From Sphingobacterium sp. UBA5670 (lineage in GTDB: Bacteria > Bacteroidota > Bacteroidia > Sphingobacteriales > Sphingobacteriaceae), in assembly GCF_002420705.1 (NCBI RefSeq), contig NZ_DIIM01000009.1, forward strand, positions 1 to 64,000: DNA of 64,000 nucleotides, given 5' to 3'. The position numbers and the translations under genes were made by a program. Below are positions 18,338 through 28,251 of this stretch, piece by piece; position 1 is the stretch's first letter; each line of letters begins with the position of its first letter. The notes under the pieces were generated by a model. It worked only from the letters and a program-made list of their open reading frames with translations. It was not told the DNA's origin and searched no databases.

Positions 18338-18865
18338 ATGCAGAAAGAAGAAGTATTATTTAAGACACACTATAATGGACTTTGCCATTTCGCTTGGAAG
18401 ATTGTTGGTGATCTTTCTTTAGCCGAAGATCTGGTGCAGGATTCTTTTATCGCTTATTTCAAAAATACGGATCAAGTCAGTGATAATGAGATTGCAATAA
18501 AGAACTATCTATACAGTTCTGTGCGTTTCGCTTGTTATAATCATATCCGTCATGAAAAGGTTCGTCAAAAGTATTGGAATGTTGTAGGTTTTACTGAAGA
18601 GGATAATACAGCGCTCGAATTGAATATGATTCACAGTGAAGTCATTCAGGAAATATATAAAATTATAGAAGAAATGCCTTTTGCCTGTCAACAAGTTTTT
18701 CGGCTTGGTTATCTGGAGGGTTTATCTAATCTTGAAATTACACGAGAGCTACAGATTAGTATCAATACCGTAAAAACACAGAAGCAACGTGGCATGAAAA
18801 TGTTACTTAAGCGTTTGAATCCCGAGTTTATTCCCCTTATTATATTTTTGTTAAAAAATATTTAA
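18338..18865 (+). CDS. ECF-type RNA polymerase sigma factor
   Basis: A 175-residue sigma-70 family factor of the Bacteroidota group that works with FecR-type anti-sigma proteins. Region 2 is visible at about residues 8-75 (YNGLCHFAWKIVGDLSLAEDLVQDSFIAYF). Region 4 with its helix-turn-helix is at about 118-165 (CQQVFRLGYLEGLSNLEITRELQISINTVKTQKQRGMKML). The anti-sigma gene follows 46 bases later, then STN-SusC and SusD genes. By analogy with FecI-FecR-FecA, substrate binding to the receptor should release this factor to transcribe the import operon. Confidence 0.95.
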   Translation: MQKEEVLFKTHYNGLCHFAWKIVGDLSLAEDLVQDSFIAYFKNTDQVSDNEIAIKNYLYSSVRFACYNHIRHEKVRQKYWNVVGFTEEDNTALELNMIHSEVIQEIYKIIEEMPFACQQVFRLGYLEGLSNLEITRELQISINTVKTQKQRGMKMLLKRLNPEFIPLIIFLLKNI

Positions 18866-18911
18866 ATTTTTGTCACCCTTTTCCTCGTCTTAGGTTTCTT
18901 TATTGTAATTA

Positions 18912-20069
18912 ATGAAAGAAAACACAAGACATATCACTGATTTAATACAAAAATTCCTTTGTGGTCAATTGACAGCGGAGGAACAAGTACAGTTTGATGA
19001 ATGGCTCAATGCAAGTTCACAAAATAAACAACTTTTAGAATCCTTCCGAAAGGCAGAAAATATAGCACAAGATTTAGCCGTTATTCGGCAGTTGGATGCA
19101 AATCAAGCATGGGATCGGCTGAACAGTAAAAAAACTAACAGTGCTAGATCTTTCCGGAAATGGTACTTGGGTATTGCGGCATCCATTCTATTTTTGCTAG
19201 GAAGTTTTTTATTATGGAAAGGCGATTTCTTTCCATTCCATTCCGACTATAAGGATGAGATTGTTTCCAAAAAACAAGATATTTCTCCAGCTACGAGCGG
19301 AGCAGTATTAATTCTGGCTGATGGCACCAAAGTCTCTTTAAATGATGATTCCACAAAAACTTTGACTAAAAACAATAATCTGATCGGGAACAACAATGAA
19401 CTTATCGTTAAGCAAACAGATCAAGCGATCCCATTACAATATAACTCTTTGATTGTCCCAAAGGCAAGTTTTTATAAGATGACTCTGGCTGACGGAACAA
19501 AAGTTTGGGTGAATGCGCTATCTCAATTGAAATTTCCTGCACAGTTTTCGCCGAAAGAACGTAGAGTCTTTTTGGATGGAGAAGCCTATTTCGAAGTTAC
19601 TCCCAAGTCAGACCAGCCTTTTATTGTGGAATCTAGAGGCAATGAAATTAAAGTGCTCGGAACGCATTTTAATATTAATTCTTATTCGGATCATGTTCGA
19701 ACAACTTTAGCAGAGGGAAGAGTCGAGGTACGTAAAAATGATCAACGAGTGGAATTATTTCCCGGTGAATATGCTTCTTCTTTTAAGGACAATTTAATTA
19801 AAGGAAAGGCAGATCTAGCCCATGATCTTGCTTGGCACAATAATGAGTTTTATTTCAAAAAGGAAACGATAACGAATATTGCGCATCAATTGTCGCGCTG
19901 GTATGATCTTGATGTTACCTTCCGCGGCGATGTGCAGCTGGACAAAGAGTATACCGGGAGTATTGAGCGTGATGTAAAGTTGTCGCAGGTATTGGAGATG
20001 TTATCTTATGTCAGTAACCTAAAATTCGAAGTAGAAGGCAATAAATTGATTATTGCTACCAGAAGTTAA
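18912..20069 (+). CDS. FecR-family anti-sigma factor/regulator
   Basis: A 385-residue inner-membrane regulator. The N-terminal cytoplasmic part (about 1-75, LIQKFLCGQLTAEEQVQFDEWL) should bind the ECF sigma. One transmembrane helix follows (about 78-98, WYLGIAASILFLLGSFLLW). The periplasmic FecR domain (about 180-280) contains the family motif ASFYKMTLADGTKVWVNALSQLKFP. The C-terminal DUF4974-type domain (about 310-383, YFKKETITNIAHQLSRWYDLDVTF) is an STN-like fold expected to contact the receptor signalling domain. It has the normal length and lies between the sigma gene and the receptor operon. Confidence 0.95.
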   Translation: MKENTRHITDLIQKFLCGQLTAEEQVQFDEWLNASSQNKQLLESFRKAENIAQDLAVIRQLDANQAWDRLNSKKTNSARSFRKWYLGIAASILFLLGSFLLWKGDFFPFHSDYKDEIVSKKQDISPATSGAVLILADGTKVSLNDDSTKTLTKNNNLIGNNNELIVKQTDQAIPLQYNSLIVPKASFYKMTLADGTKVWVNALSQLKFPAQFSPKERRVFLDGEAYFEVTPKSDQPFIVESRGNEIKVLGTHFNINSYSDHVRTTLAEGRVEVRKNDQRVELFPGEYASSFKDNLIKGKADLAHDLAWHNNEFYFKKETITNIAHQLSRWYDLDVTFRGDVQLDKEYTGSIERDVKLSQVLEMLSYVSNLKFEVEGNKLIIATRS

Positions 20070-20144
20070 GATAGAAAGATATGCGGAAATAAATAGTATG
20101 CCTATGATAAAATAATACATCAACAACAATGACCTAAAAAAAGA

Positions 20145-20172
20145 GAACAGGAATGTTGCAGCATCCCTGTTC
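20145..20172. other. Inverted repeat in the leader of the STN-SusC gene
   Basis: An 11-bp stem (20145-20155 with 20162-20172, one A-C mismatch) with a 6-nt loop lies between the fecR stop and the receptor start. On the minus strand it is followed by seven T; on the plus strand A-rich sequence follows. It may be an mRNA leader structure or a barrier to antisense transcription. Confidence 0.45.
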
Positions 20173-20250
20173 CGAAAAAAGATGTGATCATCAGGTCCTA
20201 AATCTAAAGATTAAACAATTAAACCCCAATTAACCACAAAGTGTAAATGT

Positions 20251-23200
20251 ATGAATAACTTACCACTTAGCAAAAGGTGGTCCTTGATCCCTCAAGACCC
20301 ACGATTTTGCAAACCATTACGTATTATGAAAATTAGTACATGTCTTCTATTCGCATTTGTGACAGGCGTGCATGCTAAGGGCACGGCGCAAAAGGTCACG
20401 TTGAATATGAAAAATGCCCGCATTGAAGAAGCGCTCTCCGCAATCTCCAAGCAGTCCCATCTGCGTGTGCTGTACAGTGAAAGCCTCAATTCTAAAGCGC
20501 GAATTTCAGTCAATGTCAAAAATGCTACTGTTGAGGAGGCGCTGAATGCCGTCTTAAAAAGCAATAATATTGAATACAAAATTATTGCCAATACTATTTC
20601 TGTCAATAGTAATGCAAAGAACGTCAGCATGACCGTCCCATTATCGATACAGCAATCTGTTTCAGGAACGGTCACGGATAAAAACGGAAAGGGGTTAAGC
20701 GGTGCTACTGTAACTGTTAAGGGAACTTCCATTTCGACACAGACAGATGATTCAGGTCACTTTAGGATTAATGCCTCTTCATCTGCAGTTTTGGTCGTTC
20801 GGTATGTCGGGTTTGGAACTAGGGAAATTTCGATGGCAGGAAAGTCAACTATAAATGTCGTACTTACAGCTAATGATCAAAAATTAGATGAAGTCAACGT
20901 GGTTGCTACCGGTTATCAAAATTTGGACCGTAAATTATTCACAGGGGCGTCTTCGAAGATCGATGCGAAGGAGGCTGAACGTGCAGGGGTTCCTGATATT
21001 TCTCGTATGTTGGAGGGACAAGCTGCGGGTGTTTCCGTTCAGAACGTGTCCGGTACGTTTGGTGCGGCACCCAAAATTCGGGTGCGTGGGGCTACTTCTT
21101 TAACAGGAGATAATAAGCCATTATGGGTAATCGACGGTGTCATCTTGGATGAGGCGGTCAATATCTCCAATGAGGCATTGTCGACAGGGGATGCGAATAC
21201 GCTATTAGGTTCGTCTGTAGCGGGTTTGAACCCCGATGATATTGAGTCGATTACTGTGTTAAAGGATGCTGCTGCCACAGCTATGTACGGTGCTGCTGCA
21301 ATGAACGGTGTAGTCGTTGTAAATACGAAAAGGGGACGGAATACAGAAGGTGTTGTCAATTTTAATTATTCAGGAAACTTCACCACTTATATCAAGCCGA
21401 ATTACAATCAATTTGATATCATGAACTCGGCAGAGCAGATGCAATTGATAATTGATATGGAAAACAAAGGATATTTAAATCACTCGCAGGTTTCTCGCTC
21501 CCCAACTGGAGGTGTCTTTAACAAGATGTATAATCTGATGTACGATTACGATCCTTCTACTGATTCTTATGCTTTGCGCAATGATGCTCCTTCTCGCTAT
21601 CAATTTTTGCAACGTTATACCAATGCAAATACAGATTGGTTTGACTTACTTTTTAAGCAATCGCTAGTTCATGATCACTCTTTAAGTATGTCTACAGGGA
21701 CAGCTAAAAGCCAGACTTATGCATCTACTAGTTTTATGAATGATTCTGGTTTTACTTTGGGGAACTCTGCAAAGCGTTTTACCGCGAATGTCCGTAATAA
21801 TTACAAGATCAATGATAAATTAAGCACCGAATTTATCTTTCAAAGTAATATTCGGGATCAGCGTACTCCAGGAACATTAAATAGAGTTTCGGACGCTGTG
21901 TATGGTAGCTATTCCCGCGATTTTGATATTAATCCTTACTCATATTCTCTAAATACGAGTCGTATCATCACAGCTTATGATGAAAATGGAAATCTAGAAT
22001 ATTTTAATAGAGACTACGCACCTTTCAATATCCTCAATGAACTTGATAATAATTATATCAAATTAAAATTGATGGATATTAAGGTTCAAGCTGGGATAAC
22101 GTATAAAATTTTACCTTCTCTGACCTATTCTGCTAATGGAATGTATCGCTATTATAATTCCGAAAGACAGCATATGATCACAGAAAATGCTAATCTTTCC
22201 AAAGCATACCGAGCAAATCAAGATCAAACGGTAAATGCTGGGAACCGATTTTTGTATGCAGACCCAGATTTCCCTAATACCGATAAATATGTGATATTAC
22301 CCAATGGAGGATTCTTCAATGTAGCCAATAACAATATGATTAGTTATTACATGCGCCACAATTTGGAGTACAACCAAAAGTGGAATGATCATACATTAAA
22401 TCTATTTGGAACCTACGAACTTCAGTATGCGGACAAACAAAATCATGATTTCAACGGCCCAGGGATAGAATATGGTAATGGAAATTTAGTAATGCCGACC
22501 TATCGCTATTACAAATATGCGATTGAAAGTGGTAACGTTCCTTTTTCAATGGCTTATAATTACGATCGAAAATTAGCCTATGCTCTTCGAGGTGCTTATA
22601 ATTTTAAAGACAAGTACTCATTCAACTTTACAACAAGATATGATGGCTCAAACAAAATGGGGCATTCTAATGTAGCCCGCTGGCTGCCAACTTGGAATTT
22701 ATCAGGTGCATGGGATATTGACCAAGAAAATTTCTTCAACCGTGAAAATAAAATTCTCTCTTCAGCACGCTTAAGAGCAACGTATGGTCTTGTGGCAAAT
22801 ATGGGAAATGCTTCAAACTCCTCTGCCGTATTTTATAATGCTGTGGCATATAGACCTTACGAATCGGAGAAAGAAGGTAAAATTAATATTGACGGTTTAG
22901 AAAATTCAGAATTGACTTGGGAAAAGATGTACGAATTGAATATTGGTACTGACCTAAGCTTTTTAAATCGTCGAATTGATTTGAACTTTGATTATTATAG
23001 AAGAAACATTTTCGATTTGATTGGGCCTATTCGAACATCAGGTATCGGAGGTCAATTCGAAAAGCTGGGTAACTATGCAGATATGAAAGGTCATGGTGTT
23101 GATATTCAATTAGGCGGGTATCCGTTTAAAGATCCACAAGGTTTTACCTGGAGAACACAGTTTACGTTAGGATTCAATAAAACCGAGATCACAAAACTTG

Positions 23201-23952
23201 ATGTGACACGTAATATCTGGAATTTGGTTTCTGCTGAAGGTGGAGCCAAATTAGGAAATCCGCATCGTGGATTGTATTCTATCGATTTCGATAAGCTTAA
23301 CGCTAGAGGTGGATACCCTATGTTTATCGGTACTGATGGAACTCCGGGCGCAACCTATTTTTGGTTACAGGATAATGAAACGGATTTCTTGAAATATGAG
23401 GGACCGGTGGATCCAACAATAGCAGGAGGATACTATAACCGATTAGAATACAAAAATTTCAGCTTGTCCTTTTTAATGAAATTTGCTTTTGGTAATAAAG
23501 TCCGTTTGCAACCTAGTTACTCTTCATCTTATTTGGATATGTATAATGTATCTAAAGATCTGATCAATAGGTTTTTATATCGTGGTGATGAGTATTTAAC
23601 AGTAATTCCTTCGACTTTGGATCCTTTGTCGGCAGAATTTGATGTCAAGAATGCTTTGGAAGAAAGAAATGCTGCAAATTACACCTACAATGCTTATAAC
23701 TATTCATCCGAGCGTGTAGCGAAGGGCGACTATATACGTTTGTCGCAAATTTCTATTGGATATAATGTGCCAAAGGAATTAGTTTCACGCATTAAATTCA
23801 GAACAGCGCAGTTTAATCTCGTGGGGAATAATTTATGGTTATTATACTCAGATAAGAAGTTAAATGGAGTCGATCCGGAGTTTTATAGTAATGGTGGAGT
23901 AGCTCTTCCTGTACCAAAACAAATTACACTATCAGTGAAGTTAGGATTCTAA
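20251..23952 (+). CDS. SusC-family TonB-linked receptor with STN signalling domain
   Basis: A 1233-residue outer-membrane receptor and signal transducer. An unusually long N-terminus (residues 1-25) precedes the hydrophobic signal stretch (MKISTCLLFAFVTGVHA, from residue 26); ATG 20326 is an alternative start. The secretin/TonB short N-terminal (STN) domain covers about residues 48-118 (VTLNMKNARIEEALSAISKQ), the part that contacts FecR. A carboxypeptidase-regulatory-like domain follows (about 133-205, GTVTDKNGKGLSGATVTVKG), then the plug (about 212-355, LWVIDGVIL, DDIESITVLKDAAATAMYG) and a beta-barrel ending in LGF. The STN domain together with adjacent sigma/FecR genes makes a classic cell-surface-signalling transporter. 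Substrate unknown. Confidence 0.96.
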   Translation: MNNLPLSKRWSLIPQDPRFCKPLRIMKISTCLLFAFVTGVHAKGTAQKVTLNMKNARIEEALSAISKQSHLRVLYSESLNSKARISVNVKNATVEEALNAVLKSNNIEYKIIANTISVNSNAKNVSMTVPLSIQQSVSGTVTDKNGKGLSGATVTVKGTSISTQTDDSGHFRINASSSAVLVVRYVGFGTREISMAGKSTINVVLTANDQKLDEVNVVATGYQNLDRKLFTGASSKIDAKEAERAGVPDISRMLEGQAAGVSVQNVSGTFGAAPKIRVRGATSLTGDNKPLWVIDGVILDEAVNISNEALSTGDANTLLGSSVAGLNPDDIESITVLKDAAATAMYGAAAMNGVVVVNTKRGRNTEGVVNFNYSGNFTTYIKPNYNQFDIMNSAEQMQLIIDMENKGYLNHSQVSRSPTGGVFNKMYNLMYDYDPSTDSYALRNDAPSRYQFLQRYTNANTDWFDLLFKQSLVHDHSLSMSTGTAKSQTYASTSFMNDSGFTLGNSAKRFTANVRNNYKINDKLSTEFIFQSNIRDQRTPGTLNRVSDAVYGSYSRDFDINPYSYSLNTSRIITAYDENGNLEYFNRDYAPFNILNELDNNYIKLKLMDIKVQAGITYKILPSLTYSANGMYRYYNSERQHMITENANLSKAYRANQDQTVNAGNRFLYADPDFPNTDKYVILPNGGFFNVANNNMISYYMRHNLEYNQKWNDHTLNLFGTYELQYADKQNHDFNGPGIEYGNGNLVMPTYRYYKYAIESGNVPFSMAYNYDRKLAYALRGAYNFKDKYSFNFTTRYDGSNKMGHSNVARWLPTWNLSGAWDIDQENFFNRENKILSSARLRATYGLVANMGNASNSSAVFYNAVAYRPYESEKEGKINIDGLENSELTWEKMYELNIGTDLSFLNRRIDLNFDYYRRNIFDLIGPIRTSGIGGQFEKLGNYADMKGHGVDIQLGGYPFKDPQGFTWRTQFTLGFNKTEITKLDVTRNIWNLVSAEGGAKLGNPHRGLYSIDFDKLNARGGYPMFIGTDGTPGATYFWLQDNETDFLKYEGPVDPTIAGGYYNRLEYKNFSLSFLMKFAFGNKVRLQPSYSSSYLDMYNVSKDLINRFLYRGDEYLTVIPSTLDPLSAEFDVKNALEERNAANYTYNAYNYSSERVAKGDYIRLSQISIGYNVPKELVSRIKFRTAQFNLVGNNLWLLYSDKKLNGVDPEFYSNGGVALPVPKQITLSVKLGF

Positions 23953-23964
23953 AAAAGGTTAATC

Positions 23965-25434
23965 ATGAAATTAAATACTATTAAATATATTCTTTTATCC
24001 TCTGCTTTTTTGTTCAGTGGATGTAGCAAGTATCTTGATCAAGAGCCTGATATGCGTGCTCAGATCAATACTGTAGATAAAGTTAAGCGATTGATTGCAT
24101 CAGCCTATCCTGGCCGAAATTCTTTGGCTATGGCTGAAACGTATTCGGACAATGTCGAAGACAAAGGTGTTGGCGATTTGTATCAGCCAGTTCCTGCCCT
24201 TTATGAGTGGAAAGATATTATCGGCGACGATACGGATTCGCCAACCGCTTATTGGAATGCATGTTATGAAGCAATTGCAGCGGCTAATCATGCGCTGGAT
24301 GCCATTGAGAAGAACGATTTTGGCGCTGATGTTTTACCTTATAAAGGCGAAGCATTGGTTGCTCGTGCTTATTGTCATTTTATGCTTGCTAACTATTTTG
24401 CAAAAGTATATGACCCAAAATCGGGAGCTAGTAATGATTCTCCGGGTATACCATATGTGAAAGAACCTGAAACGGTACTTATAAAAAAATATGATCGAGG
24501 AACTGTTAAATCGACTTATGATAATATCCGTCAGGATCTGGAGGAAGGGTTAGCATTATTGGACAAAGGAAAAGGCCTTTGGGATGTTCCTAAATACCAT
24601 TTTACACCTGAGGCTGCTCATGCTTTCGCTACACGTTTCTACTTGTTCACAGGAGAATGGCAAAAAGTAGTGGATAATGCCAATAAGATCTTTGGTGGTA
24701 ATTTTACAGGTAAATTAATCCCTTATAATTCCACTTTCAAGACATTAGGCTTTGAGTCCGTTCGTACCGAATTTGCCAAGGCCGAACAACCCTATAACTT
24801 ATTGATTAATGAAACTTATAGCGGTTACCAAAGATGGTGGAACAATCGTTATGCTATGGGGATAAATGTGTTCCAAAATATTTATAATGGCATGACCGCT
24901 GCAGGGGCAAAGCTCTATAATTTTGGAGTAAGTTATGGATCACCGCATTATACAACTTATCTGTGGAAAGAGTTTTGGTATGTGACTAATCCAACTGCAA
25001 ATACAGGTTTTCCGATGTTAATGGTGCCCGTATTGATTACTGATGAGGTTCTTTTAAATCGTGCAGAAGCTTACGCTGTATTGGGGAATGCCAATAGTGC
25101 CTTGGCGGATCTTAATTTATTTGCCAGCAATAGAATCAATAATTATAATCCCAATACGCATGCGGTGACTGTTGCAAAATCCAAGGAGTTTTTTGGTGTG
25201 GCTGATGAAAAAGAAGCCTTGATTGAAACAACATTACAGTTTAAACAAATTGGATTTATGTCGATGGGGCTCCGTTGGTTTGATATTATACGGAAAGGCT
25301 TAACGGTTAAACATAATATGATTGGGAACGATGAACGTGAAACTATTCTTGAACTTAAGCCAGAGGATCCGAGGAGAGTATTTCAAATTCCTCAAGAGGC
25401 AAAATTAGCAGGTGTCGAACTAAACCCAAGATAA
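23965..25434 (+). CDS. SusD/RagB-family outer-membrane lipoprotein
   Basis: A 489-residue partner lipoprotein of the STN-SusC receptor, 12 bases downstream of it. The signal peptide has a lipobox at FSGCSKYLDQEPD (acylated Cys20). SusD-like features are YWNACYEAIAAANHALDAIEKN, LVARAYCHFMLANYFAKVY and the C-terminal DEVLLNRAEAYAVLGNANSALADLN. The end, RRVFQIPQEAKLAGVELNPR, is typical of this family. The zinc metallohydrolase gene follows after only 3 bases. Confidence 0.95.
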   Translation: MKLNTIKYILLSSAFLFSGCSKYLDQEPDMRAQINTVDKVKRLIASAYPGRNSLAMAETYSDNVEDKGVGDLYQPVPALYEWKDIIGDDTDSPTAYWNACYEAIAAANHALDAIEKNDFGADVLPYKGEALVARAYCHFMLANYFAKVYDPKSGASNDSPGIPYVKEPETVLIKKYDRGTVKSTYDNIRQDLEEGLALLDKGKGLWDVPKYHFTPEAAHAFATRFYLFTGEWQKVVDNANKIFGGNFTGKLIPYNSTFKTLGFESVRTEFAKAEQPYNLLINETYSGYQRWWNNRYAMGINVFQNIYNGMTAAGAKLYNFGVSYGSPHYTTYLWKEFWYVTNPTANTGFPMLMVPVLITDEVLLNRAEAYAVLGNANSALADLNLFASNRINNYNPNTHAVTVAKSKEFFGVADEKEALIETTLQFKQIGFMSMGLRWFDIIRKGLTVKHNMIGNDERETILELKPEDPRRVFQIPQEAKLAGVELNPR

Positions 25435-25437
25435 ATC

Positions 25438-26823
25438 ATGAAAACAATTGTTAAAATATTTACAGGAGTTGGTCTGATCGGATTAATCTTTTCCTGCAAT
25501 AAAGAAGATAAACTAAATTACACGCTTCAGAACTACGATACATTTGTACCTGGGGCTATTGACGAATGGATTACTAAAAATCTAACAGATCCCTATAATA
25601 TTGAGGTGGTCTATCGCTATCAGCGCAATATGCATGATATAAACAAAAATATATCTCCAGCTGATGAATCGAAAGTGATTCCGCAAATGGATATTGTTAA
25701 AAAGGGATTTTTGGATGTATACAATAAAATTGGGGGAGCCACCTTCATTAAAACCTATACCCCAAAACAATTTGCATTATTTGGTTCCGGAGATTATGAC
25801 CCAGATGGCTCAGTGAAAGGAGGAACAGCTGATGGTGGACGCCGGATAACACTCTATGGATTAAATGGACTGAATGAGAATAATCCTAATTCAGTAATTG
25901 GGAATTTGCAAGTTATTCATCACGAATTTACCCACATACTAAACCAAACACGATTTATACCAGTTGATTTTGAAAAAGTATGTGTTGGAGATTATTACTC
26001 CAATTGGACTGCGCAAGAAAATGATGAAGCAACAGCAAGGGCATTGGGTTTTATCTCTCCATATTCTCGAAAATCTGTAGGTGAAGACTTTGCGGAAACG
26101 CTTTCCCATTTAATCGTGCAGGGACAGTTGTTTTATGATAGTTATGCCTATGAATCTGGAGAGACTGCCTATCCCAAATTCGGGAAGAAAGAGACTATTG
26201 TTAGGGATTATATGATCAAGTATTTTAATATTGATGTGACGCAGTTGCAAATGGAATTTCAGCGAGTAATGGAGGAACAGTATAAAAGTACAGCATTTAA
26301 ATTTCCTACTTTAATCGCGAGAAACCAAGTCGGTTGGTTGGATTGGGATATTCGTAATAGCTGGTCGATCAGTAAACCAGTTTCTGCTAAGCAAAAAGAA
26401 GTGCTAAATCCGATCCTCGATGGCTTGGGAGGTTATACTACAAAGTCATTGCAGTTCAGATTGATGTCAGCCAATAAAGCCACATTATATATCACCTTTG
26501 GGGATAATTCAAATACATGGGCTGCGGCGTATGATTTTTCAATCACTAAAAATTCAAATGATACCTTTGTTTTTGAACTATCGGAAGAGCAGGGTGAGGA
26601 AAATCCATTTGATGAGAATGCGTACGAATATGCAAAAATAAGTTGGATTGCTAGCGATGTACAGCCTTTAATTAATTACTTAGGAAATACAAGTTTTAAC
26701 TTGGACTGGTATACTCCATTGAAAGACGTTACACCACAGGAATATCTAAAATTTATAAATTTTAAGGATAGCAAAGATTCAAAAGCGATTATGCTGGGTC
26801 AAATAACTCCAAGAAAATATTAG
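25438..26823 (+). CDS. Substrate import-associated zinc metallohydrolase lipoprotein
   Basis: A 461-residue lipoprotein (lipobox IFSCNKED, Cys20) with a gluzincin-like zinc site: HEFTH at residues 162-166, preceded by another His, and Glu220 in GEDFAETLSHL as a likely third ligand 54 residues later. This matches the family of HExxH lipoproteins encoded beside SusC/SusD pairs in Bacteroidota; I assign it from motif and context. It is probably anchored on the outer membrane and processes the imported substrate, possibly a peptide, but substrate identity is unknown for the family. It is translated in tandem with SusD (3-base gap) and the DUF4302 gene (1-base gap). Confidence 0.88.
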   Translation: MKTIVKIFTGVGLIGLIFSCNKEDKLNYTLQNYDTFVPGAIDEWITKNLTDPYNIEVVYRYQRNMHDINKNISPADESKVIPQMDIVKKGFLDVYNKIGGATFIKTYTPKQFALFGSGDYDPDGSVKGGTADGGRRITLYGLNGLNENNPNSVIGNLQVIHHEFTHILNQTRFIPVDFEKVCVGDYYSNWTAQENDEATARALGFISPYSRKSVGEDFAETLSHLIVQGQLFYDSYAYESGETAYPKFGKKETIVRDYMIKYFNIDVTQLQMEFQRVMEEQYKSTAFKFPTLIARNQVGWLDWDIRNSWSISKPVSAKQKEVLNPILDGLGGYTTKSLQFRLMSANKATLYITFGDNSNTWAAAYDFSITKNSNDTFVFELSEEQGEENPFDENAYEYAKISWIASDVQPLINYLGNTSFNLDWYTPLKDVTPQEYLKFINFKDSKDSKAIMLGQITPRKY

Positions 26824-26824
26824 T

Positions 26825-28144
26825 ATGAAAAAAATATTTTATTTTATATGTTTTGTATTACTAGCGATGAGTTGTACAAAACCAAAAGAAGTCGAGCTGG
26901 AATTGGGGGCTGATCCTGACTCCCGTATTTCGGATACACTTTCCTATGTAAGAAAAACATTAGTGGAAGCACCCTATGGATGGAAAGCAAGTTTGACGAC
27001 AGAGTATTCTGGTGGATATGGGTTTTATATGCAATTTGGTAACAATGATCGTTTAAAAATGGTTGCAGATTTGAACGATAACACCGCATCGGTGCCTAAA
27101 GAATCGACTTACCGTATTCGTCAAATTATGGCTGCTACATTATCTTTTGATACATATACTTACTTGACAATGTTGCAAGATCCTACCCCTAGTACATTCG
27201 GCGGACAAGCTGGAAAGGGTATGGGGAGTGATGTAGAGTTTGACTACGTAAAAACTCATGGTGACACTTTGTTTTTTGAAGGTCGAAAATTTCAAAAACC
27301 GCTAAAGTTAGTAAAAGCAACTAAGATAGAACAAGAATCTTATATGGGCGGGGGGTATGAAGAAGCCGTAAATAAATTTAAAAACTATTTTGCGAATAAT
27401 CCCTTTTCGAAGCTTAGCATCGGTGATACACAATTCGAATTTGGATTTGATTACAGAGGTAAATCGACCACGTTGGAAGCTAGAAACTCTGATGGAAGCT
27501 TTTCCACTTTGGATGCTGCCGTTTTTGCTTTTACTCTGAAGGGAATTGAATTTGTTAATGGTCTTCCCTATAAGGACGTAATTTTGAAAGAGCTCGTTTG
27601 GGAAGGGAGTGGCTTGATAGCAGTTGATAAAAATGGAAAAAAATATTCAGTAAACAAAAGTAATGCTCCCTTTAGGCAGTTGTATGAAGTGATAGGGACC
27701 AAATATTCCGAATTAGTAAGTGACTATAAAAGCTACCTTCCTGGAACGTCTACTGATGGTTTGGCAATTTTAAAACGTTTTCATGATGGATTGGGAAATG
27801 GTGCTGCCGGATATTATTTTAATTACGGCTACATGGATTTGAATTGGGAAAAAGACAAGGGAATTGTAACTCTGATTGGATTCTCTAGTCAAAACGGTGG
27901 TGCAAGTGGTTGGGAGACAAAAATTGTCTATGATTATACATTCAACGAAGCTACAAAAGCCTTTACTTTTAAACTAAAACAAGGAGCATCAGGGGGATAT
28001 GTAGGTGGAATTATGGATAAAATGGATAGCTTTTTAAAAACAAATAGTTTTACACTTGAATATTACGTTGCCAACGGAGTTATCTGTGGTATGTTAAGAT
28101 CAGTACAGAACCCGTCAATTACGATGACTTTTGATTTATATTAA
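26825..28144 (+). CDS. DUF4302-type lipoprotein
   Basis: A 439-residue lipoprotein (lipobox AMSCTKPKE, Cys17). The N-terminal region DSRISDTLSYVRKTLVEAPYGWKASLTTEYSGGYGFYMQF and later aromatic/glycine-rich beta segments fit DUF4302, a family of unknown function encoded at the end of SusCD-metallohydrolase operons. It lies 1 base after the metallohydrolase and ends before a hairpin terminator. A role as an accessory surface binding protein for the imported substrate is plausible but inferred from position alone. Confidence 0.82.
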   Translation: MKKIFYFICFVLLAMSCTKPKEVELELGADPDSRISDTLSYVRKTLVEAPYGWKASLTTEYSGGYGFYMQFGNNDRLKMVADLNDNTASVPKESTYRIRQIMAATLSFDTYTYLTMLQDPTPSTFGGQAGKGMGSDVEFDYVKTHGDTLFFEGRKFQKPLKLVKATKIEQESYMGGGYEEAVNKFKNYFANNPFSKLSIGDTQFEFGFDYRGKSTTLEARNSDGSFSTLDAAVFAFTLKGIEFVNGLPYKDVILKELVWEGSGLIAVDKNGKKYSVNKSNAPFRQLYEVIGTKYSELVSDYKSYLPGTSTDGLAILKRFHDGLGNGAAGYYFNYGYMDLNWEKDKGIVTLIGFSSQNGGASGWETKIVYDYTFNEATKAFTFKLKQGASGGYVGGIMDKMDSFLKTNSFTLEYYVANGVICGMLRSVQNPSITMTFDLY

Positions 28145-28148
28145 GATG

Positions 28149-28185
28149 AAAGCAGTGATTGCAAGAAAATGCGGTCACTGCTTTT
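28149..28185 (+). terminator. Terminator of the surface-signalling import operon
   Basis: A perfect 10-bp stem (28149-28158 with 28175-28184), a 16-nt loop and a short T stretch lie directly after the DUF4302 stop. This marks the operon end. Confidence 0.7.
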
Positions 28186-28251
28186 CAAAAGACCTCACTG
28201 CTTGCTATACTTTAATGGTCTGTAAATTAAAAGATCTTTTAACTTGATATC

